DNA of 64,000 nucleotides. It comes from Cardinalis cardinalis (taxonomy: Eukaryota > Chordata > Aves > Passeriformes > Cardinalidae). Positions 26,701 to 41,700 of this stretch are shown here, one piece after another. The stretch's first letter is position 1. The number at the start of each line of letters is the position of its first letter. Location of the stretch: positions 3,257,893-3,321,892 of the forward strand of contig JACDOX010000052.1 of the NCBI GenBank assembly GCA_014549065.1. Direction: 5' to 3'. Under the pieces are notes generated by a model. That model worked only from the letters and a program-made list of their open reading frames with translations, was not told the DNA's origin and did not search any database. The position numbers and the translations under genes are program-made.

Positions 26701-29700
26701 CCCTAGTAGAACACTTATTAAATCTACAGTTCTGCACTCTTAATAAAACAAAAATTTTTAACAGAACATTTAACAAAAATTTTACTGACTGTCCAAAGCT
26801 ACACTGTAACCCACCTTCAGCTTGAATTCCAGCTGCGGCATGACAGACAGCAGTAAGTGAGGATCTATGGCAAAAAGCTCTTGTATCAAGTCNAACACAT
26901 GTTCTGATAAGTCACTTACTGAAGACTTTCCCAGTACCAGAACCTGGTTAAAAAACTAAAATACAAACAATATTATGTAGTATATTTTCCTTCATTAATG
27001 CAAACATTATTTTTAAAAATTCTTTTAACGTAGTATAATAAATGGTTTTATACTTATGGAAGGCATTCAAAGCACAATTTCTTCACTACATCAAAGCATT
27101 CCACCCTTACNATTTTGGCTCAAGCAAATTAAAAACATCATTCCCAATTCAGTTTAATTAACTACATCAAGAGAGTTTAATACATGACATTTTGATAATT
27201 TCAAATCTCAGTAACTATCTCCCAAGCAAAATTAACAAGTANTAAAAGAATTGTTAACTTAAAATGCATATTCATATCCAGTAGAACAGTGAACAAAAAA
27301 AACCCAATGCTTTTAAAAAATTTTCTTGTAATTGAAACCCAATCCAACTGAAGATCATCAAATACTGAAAATAAAGGTTCTCTGTTTCAAATCCATTTTA
27401 AAGAATGTCAGATGTCTTTATATTATGTCTTGCAATATTTGATGGCTAATGTATCAAGGTCATTAGTGATCTAACGGAAACAAACCAAAGTAGCCTAAAT
27501 TATGAATTATTTATTTTTGGATTTATATAAAGTATATTAAAATTTAACACTTCCTATTAGATATTGTGGGTTAATATTATCTAAGTAGTGCAAATGCAAT
27601 AGCAAAAAAACTATTACACACTTGTAAAAGAAAGTAAGGAGAATAACATTAACTCAACTCAAAGGTTACTTTATGTACTATCCTGTTTCCACATATGACT
27701 AATTACGAAGCTTAAAAAAACCAGGGGAATGTGGTAACTNTTAGTCAGACTCCTTGAGCTTTTAAATACTTATTGATTAATCTTTTATGAATCTGCCTAA
27801 TTCCCTTTTAAGTTACTCTGAATTTTATTAATTCTATTGGCTTCAGCACCAAGGAAAGGCAACAGAATGGATCAGAACACATTCATCAAAGACCGCAGTA
27901 GCTGTATTAATGTTCAGAACATACAACACTTACATTCAACAAGAAGGACTTGTAATTTGAAGGAAGCCTTCAAGGAAGTAAAAAGTATGGTTCAAGGAAG
28001 TAAAAAGTATGGTTCTTTTACTCTTTACGACTACAAGTCACAGCAAGTTAAGGAGGGGAAAGAAAATCTAGCAAAGAGCCGGCAGGTTGAAATGCTTCAT
28101 CCTAAAGCTTGGTATGAAATAAGGCTGCCTGGTTGCTGAACATATGAACTACCCATAATTCCTTTTGCTGTAACAGAATTTTTAGTGGTCAGGTATTTTC
28201 ACAGCCTAGATTTAGGCTTAACACTAGAATGAGATGGATAAAAATTAATTTCCTCTTCGTTTATTTGAAATAATCCACACTTTACAACCAAGCCAACAAT
28301 ATCCTATTTGTAAAACTGCAGTAGCTTCTATAAACAATATTTAAAAGAATAAAAATGCCCATAAAATAAATCTCCAATAAATGAAGACAGTAACAAGAAC
28401 AATTATTACTTGCAGGTAACATGGATTAATTTACATACATTGGCAATACATGGTTCAATGGTCTGGACGGTCCTTTTCAACAGGACTTTTGCAAGATCAA
28501 ACGCTTGTTTGTTAAGGTTCTGAAATAAGGAAAATATAATAAAATTTTACAGAGTTTTCACACACAATAACAGATTTTGAAGAAACATTATCATTCCTGA
28601 ATACTCTGAAAATTAACGTGCACCAAATCTGGCACTGAAAAATGAATGAATTTAAATTAATATTTAATGTGGTTTTGTCTGCCCCTCACATACTCATTAA
28701 AGATACACTCCGTAGCAAGTTCAGCCTTGTCTGGAGAGTAAAACTGTGCACTGACTTCTCCATAGACTGTATCATATGCTCTGAGACAGCCTACAATGAG
28801 ACTACATAAAGCACCTACACTTGGGCAGAGTTAGCAGTTAACTTTCCAAGTAAGCATTTGTAACATGATTGTAACATGACAAATCTGAACACTGATATAT
28901 TGCTCTTGAGCAAGAAAAAGAATGTAACTGCATATCTGAAAAATTTTTCTGTCCAAGTTCACAAAACCCATATGCAGTAACTCATATCATCTAAGGATTA
29001 ATGGGAAAAATTATATGGACGAGCTGACTGTCCTGAAAACTACAAATCACTGCAGACAAAATGCAGGTAAAGCCTAGAGATGTCTGGTTCTTGGAAATAT
29101 GGTATTTACAAATCTAGACTGAGAACAACTCCCTCATGTTCTTTTAACTAATGAGATGACAAAGATAGTTCATAAACAGATAGTAAAGAGAAACAAGGTG
29201 GCCAAAGGCTCAAACAAATATTTCTTCAGTCACCAAAGCACTGAACTGATGTCTCGTTATAGAAGACAGACGTATTTGTACGAATTCTTCTCAAAAAATA
29301 TCCCAATACTTTCTTCCCAAACCCAGCCATGATTAAAACCTTGTTGACTGGTATGCAGGTATTAAACTAAAGGACTGTGAATCTCAAACTTTAAAATACA
29401 TTTTCTATGGAACTTCAATACGGATTCTTCCACACAACCAAACTAACAACCCAAATACACACACAAACACAGAACACCACAATACTGAAGAACGAAACAC
29501 CAAAACAGCCTAAAAAAGTAATATGTAACTTAGTAAAACAAATCAACTACTTCAACTATTAGGAGAAAAGAAACCCTGTCTGGATAACCCATGCTGTAGA
29601 ACATATAGAAGAAAATACTGATTTTTAACACATGAAAATGTTTTTAAGGAATAACTTATGTAAGACTGGGAAGAAAAATATTCACTGAATAGCAGTACTT

Positions 29701-32700
29701 TTAAACTTAATATAAAAAAATACAGTTTGAGGCCACAGGTCAAAATGTGAGCAAAATGTGACATGCTACTGCTACTGAAAACCTGAATTTACTAGATGAG
29801 TCACATTAGCACACACAAAGAACAGTGTACACCACACCATCACTTTACAAAGAGCGGATGTACAAATTAATATAATCTAGATTCAGAGGCAGACTGTATA
29901 TCATGTCTAATTAAAAAAACACCACCTCAGACTGCATTATCCAAACCACACTAATTCAGTTTCTTTACAAGGACAAACTCCCATCTAGTCTTGCCAGACT
30001 GGTATTTTTCTTATGTCATAGCAGAGAATGACTGGTAATTTGACTGCTCTGCACAGACCTAGAAGTATTGCTATTGCATGCATTCTACAAGAAAATCAAC
30101 TGTGCTCTTAAGGCTACAGTGCTTCTGATCTACATATCTAAAGGCAAGCAATATAATCACAGAATTTTCCTGCAGATCTGTTCATGAAAGGAGAACATAG
30201 TTACAATAGTCAAACTCTCATAGGCAGATCAGACAGAAGAACTTTCTGGTTGTTTTTTTCTTTTTTTGAACTACCATGGTAAAGCAGTCATTTAAGTGCT
30301 GTTGTTACAGGGAACAAAGAAAGTAACACAGACTGACATACTGACCAAATTACAATACTGAGCACTGCCTACAGGACATTTTTTGCTCAGTCATGACCAA
30401 GAGCTGGTAAGAANGGCACCAATCCTCTAAGTGACACTAAATATGCATTACAACCCAATATTTACACCAAGTTTGTCTCCCTCTCTATCACAGCCTCGCT
30501 TGAGAATTTTCTTCATTAGGCAAAACTATAACAATGTTAATGTTAAAGGATATTCACTTTTACTTTGCCTAAATCAAGTAGTCACAACACAATGTTAAGT
30601 TGTACAAGGTTTTACTGGGCCTTTGTAGCCTCACAGCAATGCCCATCATTGTCAACAGCATCACCTCAGATCACCATCCTCTACTTCCACTCCTTGTATC
30701 TACTTGCCTCTAATTCATTAGAAGCAACTTACAAAGAACAATGTATTCTCACAAGGACTCTTGTTACAAGNAGCTCTCTGTGTTAGCAGTTTCAGTAAGG
30801 CACTATCTCATTGCTGTCAATAAAAATAATTTGATAGAATGCCATTCCTGTCTCATGATTATGACAGAAGGAACGCAAACTCATCTCAGGCAATAGATAC
30901 TTTTATAAGCCTGATGAGCTTCCACAGGTAAATGACAATGGCCACACTAATACTGATTTAATTATCTACTCATGGATGGACATGCCTTAATTTTTGNAAT
31001 TATTTTAAATTAATAAATGAGCAAATAGAAACTTACGCTTGGTAATCAGAGTGCAGTTCATCTCCTCTTACTAATAACTGAAACTTACAGTACTCTATAG
31101 TATTTTTGATAAGTACAAGTGTTTTAGCAAGGGAATTTTCTTAGATAGTGTAAGGCACCACCATCATCAGCCTGCACCTCATTTTCCTTTATTTTTCAGC
31201 TAAAGGAGTTGTGTTTATTCACTTTTTAACTTTATTAAGGCATTACAGCGAAGGTACTTTAATAGCTCAAGTGCAGTCCCAGTCATCCCCTCTTCAAGGA
31301 ACATACAATTCCTCTAGGAAGGGGAGTGTTCTGTGTCACGTTGTTCCTTATAAGTGAATTAAATTAAGAAAGACAATGGAAGGGGTGGGAAGCACAACTA
31401 GGAAGGTGCAGTGAAGTCTGACTGGCAAGCTGGGGAGAACAGAAAGACACCACAGAAATCTTGGGACTATCTTCCCCCCACCCTCCTTCTTTTAAATACA
31501 AAAATATTTAGTATCTTCTCTATTAAAAAAACCCCAACATATCCAAAAAGTGAAACAACCAACTACCTACAATCCTCAAGACACAATGTTTTCCTATTAT
31601 ATTTGCTTGAAAACGCTTTATTTATGTTTCAGTGAGGTGGCACAATCTCTCTGTAACAAATAATCTAGACACAGCTAATCAACAGCACCAGGTAATCCCC
31701 AAATGAATGTGAGAAAATAAAACAGTCACAATAGTTAAAGTGTATAAAGAGATAAACAACATGCAGAAGGCAGTAAGTATACTGTTATAATAACAATAAT
31801 TCTATGATAACATTTTACTTGGCAGACCTTGTGTGCAGGAATGAGGTTAATCAAAATTGAGTCCAGCAGCTCCTGAGTTACTCCATCGCCTTCCATGATG
31901 ATAGAACTCATCAAATCCAGCATATGCATTTGTACCTTCTGGTTGTGGCTATTACTAAGATCATACAGAATATTTTCAATATTAAATTCTCAGACTCAGA
32001 CAAATACTAACAGTACGATCAAGAAACAGCATCAAATGTTGTCCAGTTTGCTCTCCCTTACACTCTCCACATCTCAAACCTATTTTTTGTGCCTTTCTTC
32101 TCTTACAGAAAGGTTCAAAAATCTAGAACAATCTAGCTCTGCTTTAAGACAATCAAAATAAAAAAAAAGGACAATAACAACCAATACAAAAATGTAGATA
32201 AACTAATAGGAAAGAAATATACTGCTGTAACATGGACAGCAAATTTTAAAACATCTACTTTCAGACACACACCCCTTCATAATGTCAGCAGTTCACACTC
32301 ATTTGCTTTCCTGGTAGCTCCTCATTTAGGGAAATAAAGACTTATCTTCAGACATCTGTATTATCTGTATGATAATATTATCTGTATGATTCAGTCTACT
32401 CCCAAATCTGATGATATTTTGACTATTAATATAATGGAAATTATTCAACTTACTTGATAACTGAAAAAAGAGTCCTAAAAAGCTGAATAAAAATGTCATT
32501 GCAATCTTCCAACTCAAAGCAGATGTTGTAAGATTTGACCCAAGCTAAATTCTAAAACAAAAATGAGGATATTTAGGCTAGTACAACTTCACATTAAGTA
32601 ACATAAACATAATCATGTCAGCTATGGGTTTTTTTCTATTTAAGGAAAAATAATATACAATAGATGTAAGGACTTTGGGGAAAGAGACTGGATATTTGCT

Positions 32701-35700
32701 TTGCACATAAAGAGCTCCTTACACAGGGGCTTTGTAAGATATATCCAGAAAACTCTAAACACAGAATGATCTGATTTCTTAAGTATGAAAGCNAATTGAC
32801 AGAACTTGTTAAAAAATAAGACCTTATTTTTTCTTCATGCTATGAAACAATACAATTTTAAACATCATGTTTTAAACATCAAGTATCCTGTTTACAAATG
32901 AGATATTATTTCTAAAAGCACATTGAACCCCACTACTCTGTTCTTGTCAAGAGTATGGCTTTGCAATGTTTTTAAAGCAAAAATCTTACATTCCTCCTCC
33001 CATCGCCAACACAGGCACATTGGCATTTTAATCAGCATTTGAGATTTTCTCTCTTGATAAAAACCCCCAATGCATGGAATTGTAAGATAAAGGCTAAATT
33101 TCAATACATACCAATTGTTTAGACAATTGGTCCTCAACTACAGATTTACAAACTTATTAAACACAAACAGCACTGTAAGTACTAAAATACGCAATTGATT
33201 GAACTTTAATGAGACTGGTGTGATTTACAGAATAAAAGAAATTCGCCAGGCATACTGGCACATGAGGAGAACAACTGATTACACTTCTTGGGTTTACAGA
33301 GCTAATACCTTCTACTGAAAGTTATAACTATTGTGTTACCTCTAACAAGTAAAAGTATCTGTTAAACTGAGGGCTCTTCGTGTCCTCCAAGCCTTTCAAT
33401 TGTCTTGTAATAAACAAGAATATGTCCTGTCAAAAAACAAAGTTTACAAGCTTTATTCAGCAGAAGATGAAAATACAATCCTTTAGTAGTGACATCTATC
33501 CATATTTTCAAATTCATAATGTGAGAACATCAAATTGTCTTTTTTAGGCATTGACAGAAAGCTATCACCAACACAGATACTGGCCATCTAGCATTCCTTT
33601 ACACATCTCTGGCCCTTAAGTACTACACTGACTTACAGAATTAAAGCAACTTCTCTTTAATAAAACTAAAAATCAGTATACACNGGAATAAAAACATTTT
33701 TCTGTTAATTTTTGGGGTTTTTTGTTGGGGGGGACGTACGACTGTTTGGCTTGTTTGGGTTTGGTTTGGTTTTTTTTTAAAGGGGGCAGTTTATATTTTC
33801 TTCAGTAAGAATAAGAGAGGAGAAAAGCCTTTATCTTATGAGGCATTTTTACCTTAAGTTTGTCATGGGAAGTATATGGAGCTTCAGGAGCATAGATACG
33901 AAAGATATCAGCCAAGCAACATGCTACAAGGAGGCGCACATCTTTATTGGGATTCCTGAGGAAGAATTCAGATGCAAGGTGCAAGGCTAATGGGAGATAC
34001 TGCTGCTTCTCATCTTCCGAGTCCTGGTCCATATCCATGAAAGTTTTCACCACCATCTGAAAAATACCGGAAAAAAAANCTGAGTTCTTTCTACTTGTAT
34101 TCCTTAGTACTAAACAAAACTTTTTAAAAGGATGCAGTGCAATCAATACATCTTCTGCTGAATAATCACAATTAGTACTTGAATTTTTTTGTTAGGACAA
34201 ATATCAGAAAAAGGGAAGTGTTAACCTGATACTTAAAGGCTTATTGAACTCAATAATTTAGATTAAAACATGTCTAGATTAACCATGTTGCAGGTTCTNC
34301 TTATTTTATCCATCTTGGCCTGAGGTACAGCACAGAAACTGCTGTGCACAGATGAGGTTGGAGAGGCAGCATCCCTTCCTCAAGCAGTTCCACTGCAATT
34401 CCAAGTGAGGACTCACCTCAGTATGAATGGTCGAGGGGCTGTAAGCCATCTGGCCTAACACATGGCTACAATACAACGCAGCTGCCTTAGGGCTCTGCCA
34501 GGACTAGAGTGGCCTAAGAGGCCACTCTTAACACTCTGCCTCAATTGAGGCACAGACCTCACAAAGTACTTTACATATACATAATCTTTCTATCTAGTTT
34601 AAACAAACTAGATGCTGGATAATTTAATCCCTCATGTAAAATAAGTCTTAACACTGCAGATCTCTCTTTCCACGTATTTAGAGCTGCATCTTCAGTCTTA
34701 TTAACATAATGTAATAAATTAACCACATGGTTTCCTTGTTTCTTCTAGCACAGCTAAGAACTACTAATTCCTATGAAATGCCACCAAATTNATTTATTTT
34801 TAATTATTATACAGCCCTGTTTAATTGAAATTTCTCAACGTAATGATTTGGCAAAACTGAAAGTAAGAATTTCGTTTGAAGAAATAAAAAGCTGCAGATT
34901 TTTATTTTAGAATAGTGTTTGTTAAAGTATGAGGATGACTTCAAGGATGTCAGCACAGAACAGGCAGACGTGCTAGAGACTCTAAGAATGACCTTAGTGA
35001 AATCAGTCTTTGTGTTCCATTCCTCCATGTCACTTGAGCANCATTAAGAGTTAAAACTGTGAAGGACAGCCACACTGTATATCAACAGGATTTGGTATGT
35101 CCACTACAGACACAGTATACACAGTGCACAAAATGAAGAGATACCAGAGAGAACAAAGAATCAGAAATCTTGATGGGTCAAATTCACCTCTAAAATAATA
35201 ATAGTAAAACACGAAAGAAGACTGAGCTCACACNGCTGATAAATACATCCCTTACTCTAACTAGAATTTTTTTGTTATGGTGTCATTCAAATGATTCTAC
35301 GGTTGCTTCTCCATTATTAAGCACATCCATGCTTCCAACATGAAAGTGCTGTGTTCCAGCTTTCTTTCCTTCCTGAGTTTTGAAATACAATTTTAAATTC
35401 AGATCTTATAAATTAAAATAAATGTTTGACAGCAATCTCTCCTACAGTACATTACTTAAAAATCCTCCTCCCTTTCCAGAAATGTACAAGTATAATTTGC
35501 CACAAAGACTAAAAAGAGGAGATGGGAGAAGAGAAAAACNCTACACAACAATAAACAGAAAAAAAAGAGAACTTTAAATCTACAGCCCAGAAAAGCACAA
35601 ATTCTACCTTATTGGTCTGTTTCCTTACAAATATTCTTAAGCTGTGTTTTAGCTGAAAGCACAAAATCATTCTTCTACTGACAACTCAGGCCTGCCTGTT

Positions 35701-38700
35701 ACAGGGCCTTTTGTTGCTGTGTCCTGGGGTGCATCAGGCACAGNATCACCAGCTGGTCAAGGGAGGGGATTGTCCNGCTCTGCTCTGGGGTNGCCTCCAC
35801 TGGAGTCCTGGATACAGCCAGAAATTGATCTGCTAAAATAATCTGCTAATGAAACTGAAAACCTAAAATAAATTCTATAGATACAAAAGGCTAAAGTCCA
35901 AATAATTTAATGTTTTGAATGTTCAAACTGGAAACCACTCATTAACATGCTAAGACAAAAAATGTGATCAAATTGTAAAAGGAATTCACTACTTTTTCAG
36001 ACTACAGTAGTAGTGTCTGATGCCTAGCTATACAGTTGAAACTATTTTGAACACTAATACTCATTTATGTAAGAAGCATACAGACTTAGCAGCTTTCACA
36101 ACAAAAAATGTTACTGTACTCTGTGCAAAAAGCAAGAGACAGAAAAATATTCTTTAATAATAATAACGTAGCATCATCCATTCCTTTCCAAACAATTAAG
36201 CAGTCAATTTAAACACTAATTCTAGCAAATGTAAACAGAATACAGCTATGCACATTTTATGATTAAATTCATTCTGCATCACTTTTGATTGAATGCATCT
36301 CCATTAATTTGTCACATACTAGTATTTTAGTTAGCTTGAAAAAATTTAGTATTAGAACTATTCTGGAAATTGACAGTATTGTCACTTTGACCACAGTACC
36401 CTGAAATTCTAATTATCAGAGCAAAATTTTACTCTCCAGGCTCTTCAAACCAGTAAGTGAAATGACAGGACTGTAACACTGAAGCAATGCAAATGTCTTC
36501 ATTCAAACTTGCAAGAACAGCTAAATGAAGACTGCCAAAGTCACTCTCAGCATGTCAGGAACATACTGGAAAGTTAAAGCTTTCAGGAAGGTGTTCATCT
36601 GATTCCATCCACCATGCAGTGTGCAAACCAGTCTAGGTTATCCTTTCAGCCACTGGAGAGAAATACACAGACCGTGAGTTCAAGCACAGATGTCTGATGA
36701 CATCTACAGATGCTGGCTCAGTTTTGCCGTGGAACTCTGCAGCAGCCATGAAAGCAGCTCTGCGTGACTCGAGGCCTGATGAACAATACCTGCAGCTCCT
36801 TGTGAGACTGTCAGCCTTTCAACTGCACTGAAACACACACGGAGGTTGCCCAAGGGCTGTTCACACACTGCCCACATCTCACATGCAGCTAANATGTGGC
36901 CTGCTTCCAAAGACCAAATCAGCATGGTAGCTTGCCCTGATGTGACTCAGCTGTGGCTCTTGTGCAAGAGNTATGCCTCAGACAGGAATATTAACTTTTG
37001 CTGTTCCATCTGTAGGATTTAGGAAAATGATTTGTTGGATCAGGAAGCCCTTCTACTGCTGAAAGATACTGATGATTCCGGCAGTACGGGGGAGAGAGGT
37101 ATATAAACACGAAGAGAGGACAGGGTAATCAAATCAGTAGAGATACTGAAAAGACTCGAAGCAGCAGTTGCAGAGAAGAAGCAGGCAGATCCAGAAAAGC
37201 CTTGCTGCAGTTGGCAGGACAAGCATAAACCTCCAAGCCAGTCACAGCAGGGGGAAGGCATGTACATGTTGCATTTGTTTTACTGTTCTTACACCAGCTT
37301 ATTCACAGGGCTCCAAAGCACTAACATTTAACAACCCTTGGCTTGTAAAAAGACCAAGGAAAAATATTCAGTTATTTAAAAAATCCCTTTGCAATCACTG
37401 AAAGAAGAAATTCAACAATTTAGAGAATTTGATACCATTTGTTGTAACTGGGATGGTACTGTAAATTAACTTCAGTACTAGGATTAAATACAAAAGATAT
37501 TTGAAAGTAAAACTTATCCAAATGGATGTGAATCCAGATGACACTCCAAGAGCTAGGGCAATTCAAGGAGAGATGCCAAGAAAAGGCTGAAATCACAGCA
37601 GACTCAAATAATGCAATTGTCATCAGAGTGTTTTNACATCTTTCCTCACACAATTTAACCAGTTGTATAGGTGATTCTTGCCATTAACTATTAACAATAA
37701 ATTATGTTTTTATCTCAGATCTCACAGTAAAACATAGCAAAATGTTTCACAGACATGTGTCTCTGAAAAAAAAATACTTCTATGCAGTGCAGATTTAGGA
37801 TGAGAAGCCTTCATTAGCCCCAGATGCAGCTCTATCTGTCAGCCAGAAGCATTAAACAAATGTGGAAAAAAGAGACACTAAAGTGTGAAGAAAAAGAAAA
37901 GAAAAATACTCAAATCGGGAGGACCAGATGATTATTTCAAAATGTTTAAATTCCTGACAAATGAAACCACAAATGTAGTACCACATGTTTTGTTGGCTTT
38001 TCTTTAAACAACAAACAAGCAAAATAATCCCAAACAACAAACTATATATACCCACCCCACCACGACCTAAGCATACACCGGAATAAGGGAGATATCAACT
38101 AAGCAGAAAGCACCAAATATTGATGTAGNAATCTAGAAAGGACTTCTTGCCAATACATCCAACAGGCTGACATCAACAGAACTTTATAATACAAACCAAA
38201 CCTCGAACAGGTAAATAAACCCAGAANTTGAGAAGAACACATAAAAAGAAATTACTTTGATAACCCTCATCTCCAAACAGTTCATGCCTTTAATAAAGAC
38301 AATCAACACTTTACCCAAGACTTAGTCTAAGTGTCAAGAACAGCATCACGTTGAGCCACACAGAAATTGAGAAGCTTAAAACAGAAGAAAATTTTGCTAC
38401 TATTGTCTCCTTAGCCCCTTCCTAAAGTGATAAACTGAAAGAACNTTTTGGAACCAAATGTCTTGATTGGTGGAGGAATGATGTTATAACTGACCCTATT
38501 ACCATAAAAAACTGTGGTATGACAAGTAGGAATTGATGGTGATGACACAGTTACAGAATGGTAACAGAGGACAGGATACTATACGAGAAGAACAGAAATA
38601 CCAAAAAATCACCATTGGTAAATTGTCATATGCTTAGTGCTTAAATTCAAGACCTTATTAAGCTGCCTTATCTGCTGCGAACATAGAAAAGAAAGATGGA

Positions 38701-41700
38701 TATTCAGTAAGTAGTTATAAAGAATTTATGAGCCAACAGCAGGCNATGTACACTAAAACAATGCAAATGCAATTGCAGGATATGACAAAAGAAAGAAAGG
38801 AAAAAAACAGCAATACAACTCAAGAAATGCTAAAAATACTAAATGCTGATTGGAAGCCCATTACTTAGTCCTGATTATCCTCACTAATTAAAAAAAAAAT
38901 TAAAATGACACAGGTACAGAATGTATTTGCCAAAGGAGTCTCAAATGCCTTTTCTTGTAAGGAGACATTTACCAGACTGTGCTAATTAAAAACAACAGCT
39001 GAAAACCTCTCTTTGGAGCCAGTACTGTTTAGTATCTTTATCAATGATCTGNACTAAGGGATTGAGTGCACTCTCAGGAAATTCACAGATGACACTGAGT
39101 TGGTTGAGAGTGCTGATCTTCTAGAGGACACAGAGGCTCTGCAGAAGGGCCTGGACAGGACAAACTGGTGGGCCAAGGCCAACGCTACGAGGTTCAGCAA
39201 GGCCCCTGCCAGGTCCTGCACTTGGGTCACAGCAANCCCAGGCAGGGCTAGAGGCTGGGGCAGAGTGGTTGGAAAACTTCCCNGAGGAAAAGGACCTGGG
39301 AGGGCTGGTCCACAGGCAGCTGACCATGAGCCTGTGTGTGCCCAGGTGGCCAAGGAGTCAAGGGGATCCTGGCCTGTGTCAGCAACAGTGCGGCTAGCAG
39401 GACCAGAGCAGTGACTGTCCTGCTATATTTGGCACTGGTGAAGCCACACCCTNAATCCTGTTCCCAATTCGAGGCCCCTCAGTTCAGGGAAAATTTTAAA
39501 GTGCTGGAGCAAGTCCAGAGAAGGGCAATGTCCCATTTTCACTACAAATTCTTTAATCTATACTCTCTGACAAGACATTTAACTGGCTTTGGACAACCTG
39601 TGGAAGGGTAAAAAAAAAANGAAAAGTTGGACAACAGATGATACAAAGCACATACACTCTGAGGGGCAAAGACTATTTGCTTTCTTTTTTATATATCCTG
39701 CTCACAACCTGAAGNCAATGAACAGGGTTTCCAGACGTGATGACAAATGNATCGTATGAGATGCAAAGNTGATGCAGGAATAGCTGGCAGCCACAATGAT
39801 ACCCCCTGATTGGGCAAACAGTTTAACTGGCTGTTCTTCCACTGGGGACTGACCTACACCACGCTTTTCTTTGGAGTTCTGCCCAACTGACCAATCACAA
39901 GCAAAGAAGTCACAAATTGCTAATTTACCACTAACTTCTCATTGGTGAAACAGCATCTTCTGTATTATTTTACTTACATCAAGCAAGTCAGACTATTTTC
40001 CAAAAACCTAGCTATTAAATTGATCTGACATGTGAAAAAGCAGAAAGATTGATTACTGCCTGTAATAAAAACAGTATACAGAGCAGATAGTTCATGGATT
40101 ACGTGAAGTAACTTCCTTGATACACATTTTTAAGTAACTACAAAATGAATTCCAATATCACATAAACAGGACAAGAACTGTAACCAAATTGTGAGAGGGA
40201 TTGTACAACTACCCACATATCTTTGTAATCAACACACAGCAGAATTCCGGTTCTGTTGTAAAGCTGTAAGATTCCTTGTACTAACATGAGTGGAACAGAA
40301 GGGGGGAAAACAAGGCAAATAAAATGAGAAAAATCAGATGCCTTAATTCAAAACACTCTTCATGGCACAAATTAGAACATGCTTTTTAAATTGTGCTTCA
40401 ATATTTTGCTCTGCAAAAATCAGTCATGTATTGATAATCAATCAGATTGACATCTTGGTTACAGCAATTCATATGGACTGCTGCAAGGGAAAGTTCCAAG
40501 AAATTATGCTTCCCAAGAATGCAGTAGTGCACAAGCAAGCAAAAACTCTGTCCTTCCTTCCCAGCAGAAGATAATCCTAATGCTGTTACCATTGCACGTA
40601 ATAAATCCTCTACTCTTTGGCCATGAACAAGCCCATGGGAAAAATAAGATTCATGATGTGCAAAGAAAATACTAAAATGCCTTTTCTTATCACCACAACC
40701 TTGTCTAAATACATTTTGCTCAGAACTGAGTATTTTAGAAAATATCACTGATTTTAAATTTTTACTAAAGTAGGATTTGGAAGATTCAAAACCATTTTTT
40801 GTAGACCCTCAGTTCCTTCACCACTGTTATAGGTAACTACATGCAACAGTAATGCGCTTTTTCCTCCAAGTAAACGCAGTTTAAACCCCAAGTCAAGTCT
40901 TCTTTTTGTGTGTGTTTAACCAGGAACCACTATGTTTTGTGTAAGAACANCCTGCAAGTTCATTTGCATTCACACTATTGAAATAATATGGTATCTTTAT
41001 AATCTGTCATTTCTTTTGAAATTATGACTATCTGAGTGATCACATGCAACCAAAATCATAGCTATCTGGAGACAGGTTTGAACTTTGTACTGCTAAGACT
41101 ACTGGTTGGCAAACAGGTCTGAATTTCTGTCTGGTTTTGGCTTCACATGACATGGAGATCCCGTTTAACCACTTGCAGCCACCATCTCCTTCTCCCTNTC
41201 CTATTACTCACCCTGCCCTGCTTCTGGCCATACAGTGCCAGCACACTTGTTGAACAACTCCATGATTAAATTTAATTTACTGATGTGTCCAAAAAGGCCT
41301 CATGGGAAAAGGTCCAGACAGCTTTCTGCCAGGCAGGTTAGATTCTAGACACATCTGATACATTCCAGAACCAGTAGCAAGAAGGTAGTTGGACTTCAAT
41401 GGCCAAGACCAGGAAGGGAAGAACTTAAGCCTTTCCAGTGCACAAACTTAACAAACAACCCAATACAGGCATAAATTCTTAACCTTACTAGTGGTAAGCT
41501 CAGGAAGCCTGAAATGTGCAGCTATAGATAGCCAAATTCTACTAGATCNCCCAAAAATTTACCTATACTTCTACCTAGTAAAAACTGGCATAAGATGTGA
41601 TCACCGATCATTTTAAATTGAAGGTCACAGAAATGTGTTGCTANGGTAATTTTCAGAACTTGTATCTAATGTATCAATGAGCCTTTTAATTTTAATTTAA

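Larger units (their letters stand above)
23865..33852 (-). other. PDS5A: remaining short introns of the 5' half (introns 2-4 and 7-9)
   Basis: Introns 33427-33852, 32552-33339, 31955-32453, 25751-26814, 24847-25634 and 23865-24751. They contain the T/G-rich tract (33711-33786) and the hairpin at 33110-33131. Nothing else was recognised. Confidence 0.85.

Noticed and set aside
27837..28139. 100-codon plus-strand frame
   Set aside because: It spans a recent 22-bp tandem duplication in an intron and shows no family resemblance.
39100..39611. Several 65-105 codon frames on both strands near 39.1-39.6 kb
   Set aside because: They are shadows of a frameshifted CR1 reverse-transcriptase fragment.
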